From positions 62,001-126,000 of the forward strand of contig JADJMO010000007.1 of the NCBI GenBank assembly GCA_016709545.1: DNA of 64,000 bases, written 5' to 3'. This DNA is from Myxococcales bacterium (lineage in GTDB: Bacteria; Myxococcota_A; Polyangia; Polyangiales; JADJMO01). The notes under the pieces are model-generated. The model was not told where the DNA came from. It searched no databases and worked only from the letters and a program-made list of their open reading frames with translations. This document shows, in pieces, positions 28,706 to 36,388 of the stretch (the first letter of the stretch is position 1; each line of letters opens with the position of its first letter). The translations under genes were made by a program, and so were the position numbers.

Positions 28706-29281
28706 CTAGATGCTCATGCCGACGGTGCCGAAGAACCCGAGGCTGGCGTTCGAGATCTCCCCGCCGTTGGCGGTGGTGCCCTTCTTGAACGGGTACATGT
28801 AGCGCACGTCGGCGCCGACGAAGAAGCCGGCGACGGTGACCAGGCCCACGATGCCCGGCGCGACGTAGAGGCTGCTCTGGCTGTCCGAGCTGCTGCCCAC
28901 GCTCGCCTTCACCGACATGTTGCCGAGGCCGACGTAGGGCCGCACCGCGATCGGTCCGAGGCCGATCTCGTAGCCACCCTCGAGGCCGTAGTACATCACG
29001 TTGGTCTTCACGCTCTGGCCGAGCACGTCGACGCTGCCGCCGAGGTGGTAGACGAACGTGGCGCCGCCGTAGAGGCCCATCAGGTTGATGCCGCCTCGAA
29101 CGCCGAGCCCGAGGCCGTAGGGATTCGGAGATCCTTCGCTGTAGTCGCCGGGCTTGAGGCCGGTGCCGACGAGGATGCCTCCACTCGCACCGATGCCCGG
29201 GAGGGCCTTGGCCTCGTGCGGACTCACGGCAGCGGCGACGGTGACACCGACGATGGCGGAGAACAGGATGGCTTTGCGCAT
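28706..29281 (-). CDS. Outer-membrane beta-barrel-like protein (191 aa)
   Basis: The signal peptide (ILFSAIVGVTVAAAVS) is followed by Gly-rich amphipathic strands ending in aromatic residues (YGLGLGVRGGINLMGLYGG, TNVMYYGLEGGYEIGLG, FFVGADVRYMYPF, SLGFFGTVGMSI). This fits an eight-stranded OmpX/OmpA-like barrel with a short C-terminus. It is predicted to sit in the outer membrane; no specific role is evident. Divergent from the 29349 gene. Confidence 0.8.
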   Translation of the reverse strand: MRKAILFSAIVGVTVAAAVSPHEAKALPGIGASGGILVGTGLKPGDYSEGSPNPYGLGLGVRGGINLMGLYGGATFVYHLGGSVDVLGQSVKTNVMYYGLEGGYEIGLGPIAVRPYVGLGNMSVKASVGSSSDSQSSLYVAPGIVGLVTVAGFFVGADVRYMYPFKKGTTANGGEISNASLGFFGTVGMSI

Positions 29282-29348
29282 GGAGAGAGGAGAGCCGCTC
29301 CGACCCGACGTCGTCAAGGGTCGCCGCGCGAGCTGATATGCTTCCGTC

Positions 29349-30686
29349 ATGTCCGCGACGCGCTGGTTGCTGGTGGCAAGTGTGCTCACGACGGCGTGCA
29401 GCGCGGACGAGCCCGTCGCCACCGCGGAGGATGGGGCCACCGAGACGGCGACCGACGCCGCGAGCGAGACCGTGGGCGAAGTCGCCGTCGACACCGGTGT
29501 GCCCGGCGACACCGCCCCGCTCGACACCGGCCCTCCGCCGGCCGACATCGCCACCTGGACCGACGTGGCCGGCGCGTGTCCCACGGGATCCAAGCGCGTC
29601 GAGTTGTCGACGGCGGCCCAGATCATGGACGCTTCACGCGGCGAGGGCGCCTACGCCGCGGACCCAGCCGACACCTGTTACCTCGTCAAGAACGGCACCT
29701 ACGCCGAGGGCAGCTCGCTGCTGTTCTTCGTGAAGAAGGGCGGCACCGCGACCGCCGCGCGCCGGTTCGTCGGCGAGAGCCGCGCCGGCGTCGTCATCCA
29801 CGGCCGCGCGGGCGTGGGCGCGGGCTCGGACCACGTGGTGTTCGAGAACATGACCTTCGACCTCACCGGCTTCGTGAAGTCGGGCTCGTTCAACACCTTC
29901 GACATCGGCGCCGACGACGTGACCCTCACCCGCGTGACCTTCACAGGCGACTGCGCCACCGGCTTCCGCGGCGGGCACATCGAGGTGACCTCGGGCACCA
30001 AGATCCGCATCGACTCGTGCATCGTCGAGAAGTTCGGCCACTGCGGGCCGACCGGCCACGAGGACCACGGCATCTACCTCGCCAGCGGCAGCGACATCAT
30101 AGTGCGCAACTCGATCATCCGCGGCAACGCCTCGCGCGGCATCCTGTTCAACACCCAGCAGGGCACCTACGGCAAGCTGAAGGGCGTGCTCGTCGAGTAC
30201 AACCGCATCCACGACAACGGCCACGCCGACTACGAGGACGGCATCGCCGTCAACATGGAGGGCACGGGCAACGTCGACGACGTGATCATCCGGCGCAACC
30301 TGATCTACGGGAACTACTTCTCCGGGCTGCGCTTCGTCGGCGCGGTCACCACGGGCTTCGACGTGCAGCGCAACACGTTCTACGGCAATGGGCAGCGCTC
30401 GAGCCACGCGGGGCGCTCCAACCTCAACCTCGACGCGCCCAAGAGCGGCGGCAAGACGCTCGCCACCAAGAACGTCTTCGCCGCGTCCAAGGCCATGCTG
30501 AACGACTGCTACGACGCGACGCCGCGCGGGTTCTCGGTGAGCGACAACGTGGTGTTCTCGTCGACCAACACCACGGGCGACGCGAGCTGCGTCTCCAAGG
30601 TCGTCACGGCCGACCCGGGGTTCACCTCGCCGACGACCTTCGACTTCCACACCGGGGCCGCGGTCGCGGGCTACGGCGCCTACTGA
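29349..30686 (+). CDS. Right-handed parallel beta-helix repeat lipoprotein (445 aa)
   Basis: The lipoprotein signal (VLTTACSAD) is followed by an acidic linker rich in Thr/Asp/Gly (VDTGVPGDTAPLDTG). The body consists of parallel beta-helix rungs: VVIHGRAGVG, DHVVFENMTFDLTG, IRIDSCIVEKFG, IIVRNSIIRGNAS, VLVEYNRIHDNG, VIIRRNLIYGNY. Such folds bind or cleave polysaccharides (pectate-lyase-like), but no catalytic residues were identified. It is predicted to be at the cell surface. The 3' end overlaps the stop region of the convergent 30680 gene by seven bases. Confidence 0.85.
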   Translation: MSATRWLLVASVLTTACSADEPVATAEDGATETATDAASETVGEVAVDTGVPGDTAPLDTGPPPADIATWTDVAGACPTGSKRVELSTAAQIMDASRGEGAYAADPADTCYLVKNGTYAEGSSLLFFVKKGGTATAARRFVGESRAGVVIHGRAGVGAGSDHVVFENMTFDLTGFVKSGSFNTFDIGADDVTLTRVTFTGDCATGFRGGHIEVTSGTKIRIDSCIVEKFGHCGPTGHEDHGIYLASGSDIIVRNSIIRGNASRGILFNTQQGTYGKLKGVLVEYNRIHDNGHADYEDGIAVNMEGTGNVDDVIIRRNLIYGNYFSGLRFVGAVTTGFDVQRNTFYGNGQRSSHAGRSNLNLDAPKSGGKTLATKNVFAASKAMLNDCYDATPRGFSVSDNVVFSSTNTTGDASCVSKVVTADPGFTSPTTFDFHTGAAVAGYGAY

Positions 30687-31467
30687 CGGCGGCGGCGCGC
30701 GAACGCGAGCAGCAACGCGAGCAAGGGCCACGGTCCAGCGGGCGTCGCGCCCACCGTGCACCCGCAGCCGCCGTTCTTCGCGGGGGGCGGCGCCGTCGTG
30801 ACCGGCACGGCGGAGGGCTTGGCACTGACCGACGGCACTGCGGACGCCGACACGGAGGCAGAGGCGGACGCCGACGGGACCACGGGTACCGGCATGCTCG
30901 GCGACGGTGGCAGACCGAACTGGGTCTTGCCGTTGGTGTCCATCACCTGCTTCGGGGATCTTCTCGAGCTCGGGACGGGCCTTGAGCAGCGCGGTGATGT
31001 CGGCGCACGGCAGGAATGGACTCCTGGCGGAGCACGCGGCGACCGGCTTGCCGTCGAGGTCAGCTCTTCTTCTCGTTGAGCACGAGCGCCGCCGAAACGG
31101 GCGCGACCTTCCCGTCCTCGCCGAGTCCCGGGAGCAGGTGGGCCTGGGTGTTCACGCAGTGCTGGAGGACACCCGGATAGCCGACCTGGGCCTCGGGGAT
31201 GGGCGCGTCGAGGCAGCTCTCCTCGACCACCACCTCGGGGCTCTCCTTGCCGACCAGCGTCTGCTCCACCGTGTACGTGACGCGGACGATCCAGCGCTTG
31301 TCCTTCAGCGTCGTGGCGACGGCCTTGGCCTTGCCGACGACGATCAGCTTGGCCTGGCTGATCTCCTGGATCGTGCGGTCGCAGTCGTAGGCGGCCGGCG
31401 ACGCCGTCGCCGCGTGCCCCACGAGCAGCGAGGTGAAGGCGATCGACAGAGCGGGCGCGGGTCGCAT
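30680..31467 (-). CDS. MYXO-CTERM exported protein, twice frameshifted
   Basis: The protein starts at ATG 31467 with a signal peptide (ALSIAFTSLLVGHAATA) and a domain with VVGKAKAV, VRVTYTVEQTLVG and two Cys. It reads to NEKKS, then must shift at about 31062 (one extra T) to continue as DLDGKPVAACSARSPFLPCADI. A second shift in a GGGG run at 30954-30957 leads to KQVMDTNGKTQFGLPPSP. The Ser/Ala/Pro linker ends in GGCGCTVGATPAGP, a hydrophobic helix and RRRRQ, a clear MYXO-CTERM tail. It is predicted to be surface-anchored; function unknown. Confidence 0.72.
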
Positions 31468-31540
31468 GCGCACACTCTACGAAGGTTGCGCACCCGCGAG
31501 CAACCTTGCGTGGAGCGCGGGGATGGGTCCCAATGGAGCG

Positions 31541-32902
31541 ATGCGAGCCCTGACCTTCGCGCTGTGTCTGACGGTCGGCTGCAGCTCGTCGTCGAGCGGT
31601 GACGAGCCCGACGCCTCGTCGAGCGACGGCGGCACCACCGAGACCACGCCGGTCGGTGACGCCGTCGTCGTGCCGAGCGACGGAGGCGACCACCCCCCGC
31701 TGGACTCCACCTGTCGCTTCGCGCGCGCCACGCGCTACCCGATCGCGCGCAAGGCCGGCGTCCCCCAGGGCACGTGCGGCTTCGGCCCCGTCGCCGCCGA
31801 CATGCCCGATCTCTTCCAGAAGGGCTACGTGACCGCGCCCAACGAGGCCTTCTACAACCGCGGTGGCGTGCCCGCGGCGGCGTGCGGCGAGTGCTTCGAA
31901 CTGAGCGGCTCGGTCGGCGCGATCACGGTGATGGCCGCCGACATCTGCGACATCGCCTGCTGCGACAACTGCCGGGGCGACGTGGTCGCCTTCGACGTCG
32001 ACGAGTCGCACTGGAAGGAGATCGTCGACCAGACCGGCGGCAACGTGAGCGTCGGCTACCACCCGGTCGCGTGCCCCGTCACCGGCAACCTCAAGGCGTA
32101 TTTCACGAGCGGTTACCAGGCGGGCGATCGCTTCCGGCTCGTCGTCTACAACCACCGCATCGGCGTCGACGCCGTCGAGGTCAAGGGCTCGGCGAGCGGG
32201 GCTACCAAGGGCGCGTGGGTGCCGCTCGTGCGCACCGTCGACAACTACTTCGACTGGACCGGTCGGGGCGACGCGGGCCTGCCGATCACCCTGCGCGTGA
32301 AGAGCACCAAGGGTCAGTGGGTGGAGTTCGCCCCGCTCGACAAGCTCTCGGCGGACCTCAAGGTCGTGGCCACGGGGCAGTTCGACGACCCAGCGCTCGG
32401 CGGCGCCACCTGCGCGTGGCCGGGGCCGGAGGACTGGGTCTACAAGGACGCGCTCGGGGGAATCCAGGGCCTGCTGTGGCGCGACTGGGGCTCGTACGAG
32501 CTCCTCGACGGCGCCCCCGACTACGCGCACAAGGACGGCTGTCAGGCGGGCGCGGCGTGCATCCGCGTCGGCCGCATGAACGCGTGGGGCGCGATCCAGA
32601 TCGGCTTCCCCAACACCTTCGCGCCCTCGACCTACGCGGCGATCGAGTTCTGGGCGCGCACCGAGTCGGGCACCGCGCCCAAGCTGAAGTTCTACTTCAA
32701 CGGCAAGGACGCGAGCGGCGCCGCGGCCACCGGCAAGATGGCCGACCTCGGCCCGGTCGACGCCACCTGGCGCAAGATCCGGATCGACCTCGCGCCGCTG
32801 GTCGGCACCGTCGACCGCGCCCAGGTGGTGCGGGTGTCCAACCAGTCGAACGACCCGACGCCCGCCGTGTTGCTGGACGAGATCCACCTCGTCCGCCCCT
32901 GA
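31541..32902 (+). CDS. Expansin-like (double-psi beta-barrel) lipoprotein with C-terminal carbohydrate-binding domain (453 aa)
   Basis: ATG 31541 gives the best lipoprotein signal (FALCLTVGC); ATG 31523 is possible. After an acidic linker, residues about 70-185 form a cysteine-bearing double-psi barrel: CGFGP, ACGECFELSG, ITVMAADIC, then HWKEIV and VGYHPVACP. The next block (FRLVVYNHRIGVDAVEVKGS) matches the second, cellulose-binding domain of bacterial expansins. A C-terminal jelly-roll-like module (AAIEFWARTESG, KIRIDLAPLVG) follows. Expansins loosen polysaccharide networks without hydrolysis. It is predicted to be at the cell surface; the target polymer is unknown. Confidence 0.8.
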   Translation: MRALTFALCLTVGCSSSSSGDEPDASSSDGGTTETTPVGDAVVVPSDGGDHPPLDSTCRFARATRYPIARKAGVPQGTCGFGPVAADMPDLFQKGYVTAPNEAFYNRGGVPAAACGECFELSGSVGAITVMAADICDIACCDNCRGDVVAFDVDESHWKEIVDQTGGNVSVGYHPVACPVTGNLKAYFTSGYQAGDRFRLVVYNHRIGVDAVEVKGSASGATKGAWVPLVRTVDNYFDWTGRGDAGLPITLRVKSTKGQWVEFAPLDKLSADLKVVATGQFDDPALGGATCAWPGPEDWVYKDALGGIQGLLWRDWGSYELLDGAPDYAHKDGCQAGAACIRVGRMNAWGAIQIGFPNTFAPSTYAAIEFWARTESGTAPKLKFYFNGKDASGAAATGKMADLGPVDATWRKIRIDLAPLVGTVDRAQVVRVSNQSNDPTPAVLLDEIHLVRP

Positions 32903-32918
32903 GCCTCAGGGCACGGAC
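32891..32918. terminator. Bidirectional hairpin containing both stop codons
   Basis: Nested inverted repeats GTCCG/CGGAC (outer) and CCCTGA/TCAGGG (inner) with loop GCC lie between convergent genes. The TGA of the expansin-like gene (32900-32902) and the stop of the 32906 gene sit in opposite arms. There is no T tract. Confidence 0.55.
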
Positions 32919-33349
32919 ACCTTCGTGCGCAGCACGTCGGTCGGGCGCGGCGCGTGCGGGATCGTCACGATCACCTCGTACGGGCCGGGCACGACGCCCG
33001 TGATCTTCATCGGCACGAAGCAGAACTGCGCGGCGGGCCCCGCGGGCTTGGCGGCCACGTCGAGCGTGGTCGGCGTGGCCGTCACCGTGGCCGTCAGCGG
33101 GAGCTGCGAATAGGAGCCGATGACCAGGCGCACGGCGCCGTCGGCGAACTTGGCGGTGACGCTGGGGGCGAGGGGGACGGTCATCACGACGTTGCAATCG
33201 GGGGCGCCGTCCGCGGAGATCGCGAGACCGACGGGCAAGGTCGCCGACGTCGAGGGGACGGACTCGGTGGGGCTGGTCCTCACGATGGCGCGCGGGTCCT
33301 CGCGCGTGCACGCGGGGGCGAACAGGAGGAGCCAGAACAGGCGCGCCAT
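32906..33349 (-). CDS. Small lipoprotein of unknown function (147 aa)
   Basis: ATG 33349 opens a lipoprotein signal (LLLFAPACTRED). The mature part is beta-rich (VVMTVPLAPSVTAKF, PLTATVTATPTTLDV, GPYEVIVTIPHAP), like an immunoglobulin-fold domain. No family was recognised. Convergent with the expansin-like gene, with their stops in one shared hairpin. Confidence 0.7.
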   Translation of the reverse strand: MARLFWLLLFAPACTREDPRAIVRTSPTESVPSTSATLPVGLAISADGAPDCNVVMTVPLAPSVTAKFADGAVRLVIGSYSQLPLTATVTATPTTLDVAAKPAGPAAQFCFVPMKITGVVPGPYEVIVTIPHAPRPTDVLRTKVSVP

Positions 33350-33476
33350 CGGCGCAGTATTGCACCAGCCCGCGAGGTCGGTGTGCGCTGGCTGCCACAC
33401 CGCGCCCTCCACCGCGCCGCCTCTTCACGGGATTCGCGGCGTCGTTGCTGGCATCGAGCGTGCTACGGCTCGCTCC

Positions 33477-34076
33477 ATGACCCGAACCGCTGCCCTCGCC
33501 GCCGCGCTCGCCATGACGCTCGCCCCGGCACTGGCCGCCGCGCAGCAACAGGGCATGCTGCCGATCAAGATCACGGGCGACTCCCCCGCGATCCGTTACG
33601 AGGTCACGCGCGACCACGGCACCGAGTCCTACACCTGTCAGGCCCCGTGCACGCTCTGGGTCCCGGCCGGTCGCTACCGCGTGTCCGCGAGCGGTGAGGG
33701 AATCCCGAGCAAGCGCCAGCGCCTCGACGTGTACGGGCCCGCCGCCGTCGACGTGCAGGCGGGCTCGAGCAGCGGGCGCACGGGCGGCCTGGTCCTCGGG
33801 ATCGCCGGCAGCGGCGCCGTGCTGATCGGGCTCGGCGGGCTCTTCGCCCAGTGCGCCGGCGAGTGCCGCATGGAGAACGTGAACCGGACGCCCTGGCTCG
33901 TCCTCGGCGGGGTGGGGGTCGTCGGGGCGTTGATCGGCTGGCCATTGTTCGTGGCGAACGGCACCTCGATGACCGTGCAGGAGAGCCGCCCGGTGAGCAA
34001 GGTCGAGAGCCTCCGCGTCGCCGTCCTCCCCACCCCCGGTGGTGGCCTCTCCTTCGCCGCGACGGGCACGTTCTAG
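33477..34076 (+). CDS. PEGA-like exported protein with two membrane helices (199 aa)
   Basis: The signal peptide (MTLAPALAAAQ) is followed by a short PEGA-like domain (APCTLWVPAGRYRVSASGEG). Two hydrophobic stretches follow (GGLVLGIAGSGAVLIGLGGLFA and LVLGGVGVVGALIGWPLFV) around a Cys-containing loop. A C-terminal strand region (SLRVAVLPTPGGGLSFAATG) ends the protein. This layout is common in Myxococcota envelope proteins of unknown role. Its TAG overlaps the stop of the convergent 34073 gene (CTAG). Confidence 0.75.
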   Translation: MTRTAALAAALAMTLAPALAAAQQQGMLPIKITGDSPAIRYEVTRDHGTESYTCQAPCTLWVPAGRYRVSASGEGIPSKRQRLDVYGPAAVDVQAGSSSGRTGGLVLGIAGSGAVLIGLGGLFAQCAGECRMENVNRTPWLVLGGVGVVGALIGWPLFVANGTSMTVQESRPVSKVESLRVAVLPTPGGGLSFAATGTF

Positions 34077-34519
34077 TCGCACGACATCGCGTAGCTCGCG
34101 ACCATCGCGCTCACGCACACCGAGCCGATGACCCCGCCCGCGAAGATCTTGCAGCACCTCGGGTTCGCCGGGTCCGTCGCGCAGTCCGCGGCGTTGCGGC
34201 ACACCTTCACCTGGCCCGGGCTCGGGCAGGTGAGCGGGATCTGCGTCGGGCAGTCGGCGCGGCACCTGGTGCTGGCCTTGTCCATCGGGCAGCTCGGCAG
34301 CGAGCCCGCGCCGAGCTCGAACGTCGCGCAGCAGTAGGGTGCCGTGGAGTCGCAGTGACTCGGGTTCGCGCACGTGAACGAGCCGGTGTCCGTCGTCGCC
34401 TTCCCGGTGTCGACGACGTCGGTGGGGTGGTCGGTCTTCGCGTCTTCGGTGCCGGCGACGCCGAAGTCGTTCGAGGAGCAGCCGAGGGCGAAGGTGACGA
34501 GGAGCGTGGTTCGGATCAT
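34073..34519 (-). CDS. Cysteine-rich lipoprotein (148 aa)
   Basis: ATG 34519 is preceded by AGAGGAAG, a good ribosome binding site, and opens a lipoprotein signal (LLVTFALGCSS). An acidic Thr/Asp linker leads to a Cys-rich domain with about 12 cysteines (CANPSHCDS, YCCATFELG, CRADCPTQ, CRNAADC, PRCCKIF). Disulfide-rich domains of this type are frequent in secreted myxobacterial proteins. Function unknown; predicted envelope location. Confidence 0.75.
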   Translation of the reverse strand: MIRTTLLVTFALGCSSNDFGVAGTEDAKTDHPTDVVDTGKATTDTGSFTCANPSHCDSTAPYCCATFELGAGSLPSCPMDKASTRCRADCPTQIPLTCPSPGQVKVCRNAADCATDPANPRCCKIFAGGVIGSVCVSAMVASYAMSCD

Positions 34520-34605
34520 CGCTTCCTCTGTTGCCGCTCGTCGGGCGGACAGCGTGACAATTGTCAACGACCGAAGTGGCGCGGGCCCGGGTAAGCTCCG
34601 CGGCC

Positions 34606-36387
34606 ATGCGCGACTTCCGCGGAGACACCATCTACTTCGTCGTCGTCGATCGGTTCCACGACGGCAACCCGGCCAACGATCAAGGCAAGGATCGCCGGGA
34701 CTTCGACCCGACCCGCACCGACTTCTACAAGTACTGGGGCGGCGACCTGCGTGGGGTGCTGCAGAAGCTCGACTACGTGCAGAAGCTCGGAGCGAGCGCG
34801 ATCTGGCTGACCCCGGTGTTCGAGCAGATCGACCAGGTGCTCGAGCTCGGCGGAGCGGGCATGACCGCCTATCACGGTTACTGGACCAAGGACTTCAAGC
34901 GGCTCGACCCCCACCTCGTCGATCGCCCCGAGGACGTGCGGGTGATGAGCCGCAGCGACACCGTGTTCGACGAGCTGCTCGCCGAGATGCACCGGCGCGG
35001 CATGCGCCTCGTCCTCGACATCGTCTGCAACCACAGCAACCCCCACGTGCCCGGCGCGAGCTGCGAGCTCTGGGACGACGGCGTGCTGCTCTGCCGCTTC
35101 GACCAGGACCGCGGCGACTGGTTCCACCACGTCGGTGAGGTGCGCGACTGGAACGATCTCTCCAACGTGCAGGTGAGCGACCTCTGCGGGCTCGCCGACT
35201 TCAACGAGGAGTCGTTCGCTTACCGCGCGTACATCAAGGGCGCGATGAAGCAGTGGTTGAGCAAGGGGGTCGACGCCTTCCGGGTCGACACCGTCAAGCA
35301 CATGCCCATCTGGTTCTGGCAGGAGTTCACCGGCGACATGGCGGTGCACAAGCCGGACACGTTCATGTTCGGCGAGTGGTTCCAGGGCGGCTGCTACGAC
35401 CCGGCGTCCATCGAGTTCGCCAACAAGTCGGGCATGTCGATCCTCGACTTCGCGTGGCGCAACGCCGTCGTCTCGGTGCTGGCCCACCGGTCGCCCGTGG
35501 GCTTCCCCGAGATAGAGGCGGTGGTCCGGCGCGACCACCAGTTCCGCGACGCGACCGATCTGGTCACCTTCGTCGACAACCACGACCTGCCGCGGTTCCT
35601 CTCGATCTCCGACGACCCGGCGCGCTTCCGGCTCGCGCTCCTGCTCACCATGGTCGCGCGCGGCGTGCCCTGCATCTATTACGGCGGCGAGCAGCTGCTC
35701 CACGTCGACGTCAACGGCGGCAACGATCCCTACAACCGGCCGATGATGGCGTCGTTCGAGGAGACGCCGCTCATGGTCGACCTCGCCGCGCTCGCCGCGC
35801 TCCGCAAGCGTTCGCCCGCGGTGCAGCGCGCCGGGATGCGCACGCGCTGGATCGACGCCGACCGCTGGGTGTTCAGCCGCCCGTACCGCGGCTCGGCGAT
35901 CGTGGTCGCGGTCAACCGCAGCGACGTCGCGAGCGGGTGCGACGTCGAGCACCTCGAGCTGGAGGACGGCGTGCACGAAGACGTGCTCGGCGGCGGTTCG
36001 CTCTCGGTCCGCGACGGCCGCGCGCACCTCGAGCTGCCCCCGCGCTCGATCGCCGTCTACGAGCAGACCCGTCCGCTGCCGACCGGGACCGCCGTCGTCG
36101 AGCTCCAGGTGCACGGCTTCCGCACCGCGTACGGCGAGCGCGTGTTCGTGTCCGGAGACGCCCCGGAGCTCGGGGCCTGGGACCTCGAGAAGGCGGTCTC
36201 GATGGACTGGATCGACGAGACCACCTGGGCGACCACCGTGGCCTTCGACGCCTCCGCGGGGCGCGAGATCCACTACAAGTTCGTCGTGCGCCGGGAGCGA
36301 GGGTTCCAGCGCGAGACCGGCCCCGGCCACCACCGGCACCTGCCGAGCGAGGGCAGCGCGACCTTCCGCGATCTGTGGCGCACCTGA
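34606..36387 (+). CDS. GH13 alpha-amylase / CGTase-like enzyme with C-terminal CBM20 (593 aa)
   Basis: The protein begins directly with the catalytic barrel (DTIYFVVVDRFHDGNPAND), without a signal peptide, so it should be cytoplasmic. DGNPAND and YWGGD are typical of the cyclodextrin-glucanotransferase branch (GH13_2). Catalytic residues are Asp228 (FRVDTVKH), Glu257 (FGEWF) and Asp327 (VDNHD). After the barrel and a short beta domain, residues about 490-590 form a starch-binding CBM20 (VSGDAPELGAWD, HYKFVVRRE). It likely acts on alpha-1,4-glucans such as internal glycogen. Exact activity (hydrolase or transferase) cannot be read from sequence. Confidence 0.92.
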   Translation: MRDFRGDTIYFVVVDRFHDGNPANDQGKDRRDFDPTRTDFYKYWGGDLRGVLQKLDYVQKLGASAIWLTPVFEQIDQVLELGGAGMTAYHGYWTKDFKRLDPHLVDRPEDVRVMSRSDTVFDELLAEMHRRGMRLVLDIVCNHSNPHVPGASCELWDDGVLLCRFDQDRGDWFHHVGEVRDWNDLSNVQVSDLCGLADFNEESFAYRAYIKGAMKQWLSKGVDAFRVDTVKHMPIWFWQEFTGDMAVHKPDTFMFGEWFQGGCYDPASIEFANKSGMSILDFAWRNAVVSVLAHRSPVGFPEIEAVVRRDHQFRDATDLVTFVDNHDLPRFLSISDDPARFRLALLLTMVARGVPCIYYGGEQLLHVDVNGGNDPYNRPMMASFEETPLMVDLAALAALRKRSPAVQRAGMRTRWIDADRWVFSRPYRGSAIVVAVNRSDVASGCDVEHLELEDGVHEDVLGGGSLSVRDGRAHLELPPRSIAVYEQTRPLPTGTAVVELQVHGFRTAYGERVFVSGDAPELGAWDLEKAVSMDWIDETTWATTVAFDASAGREIHYKFVVRRERGFQRETGPGHHRHLPSEGSATFRDLWRT

Positions 36388-36388
36388 T

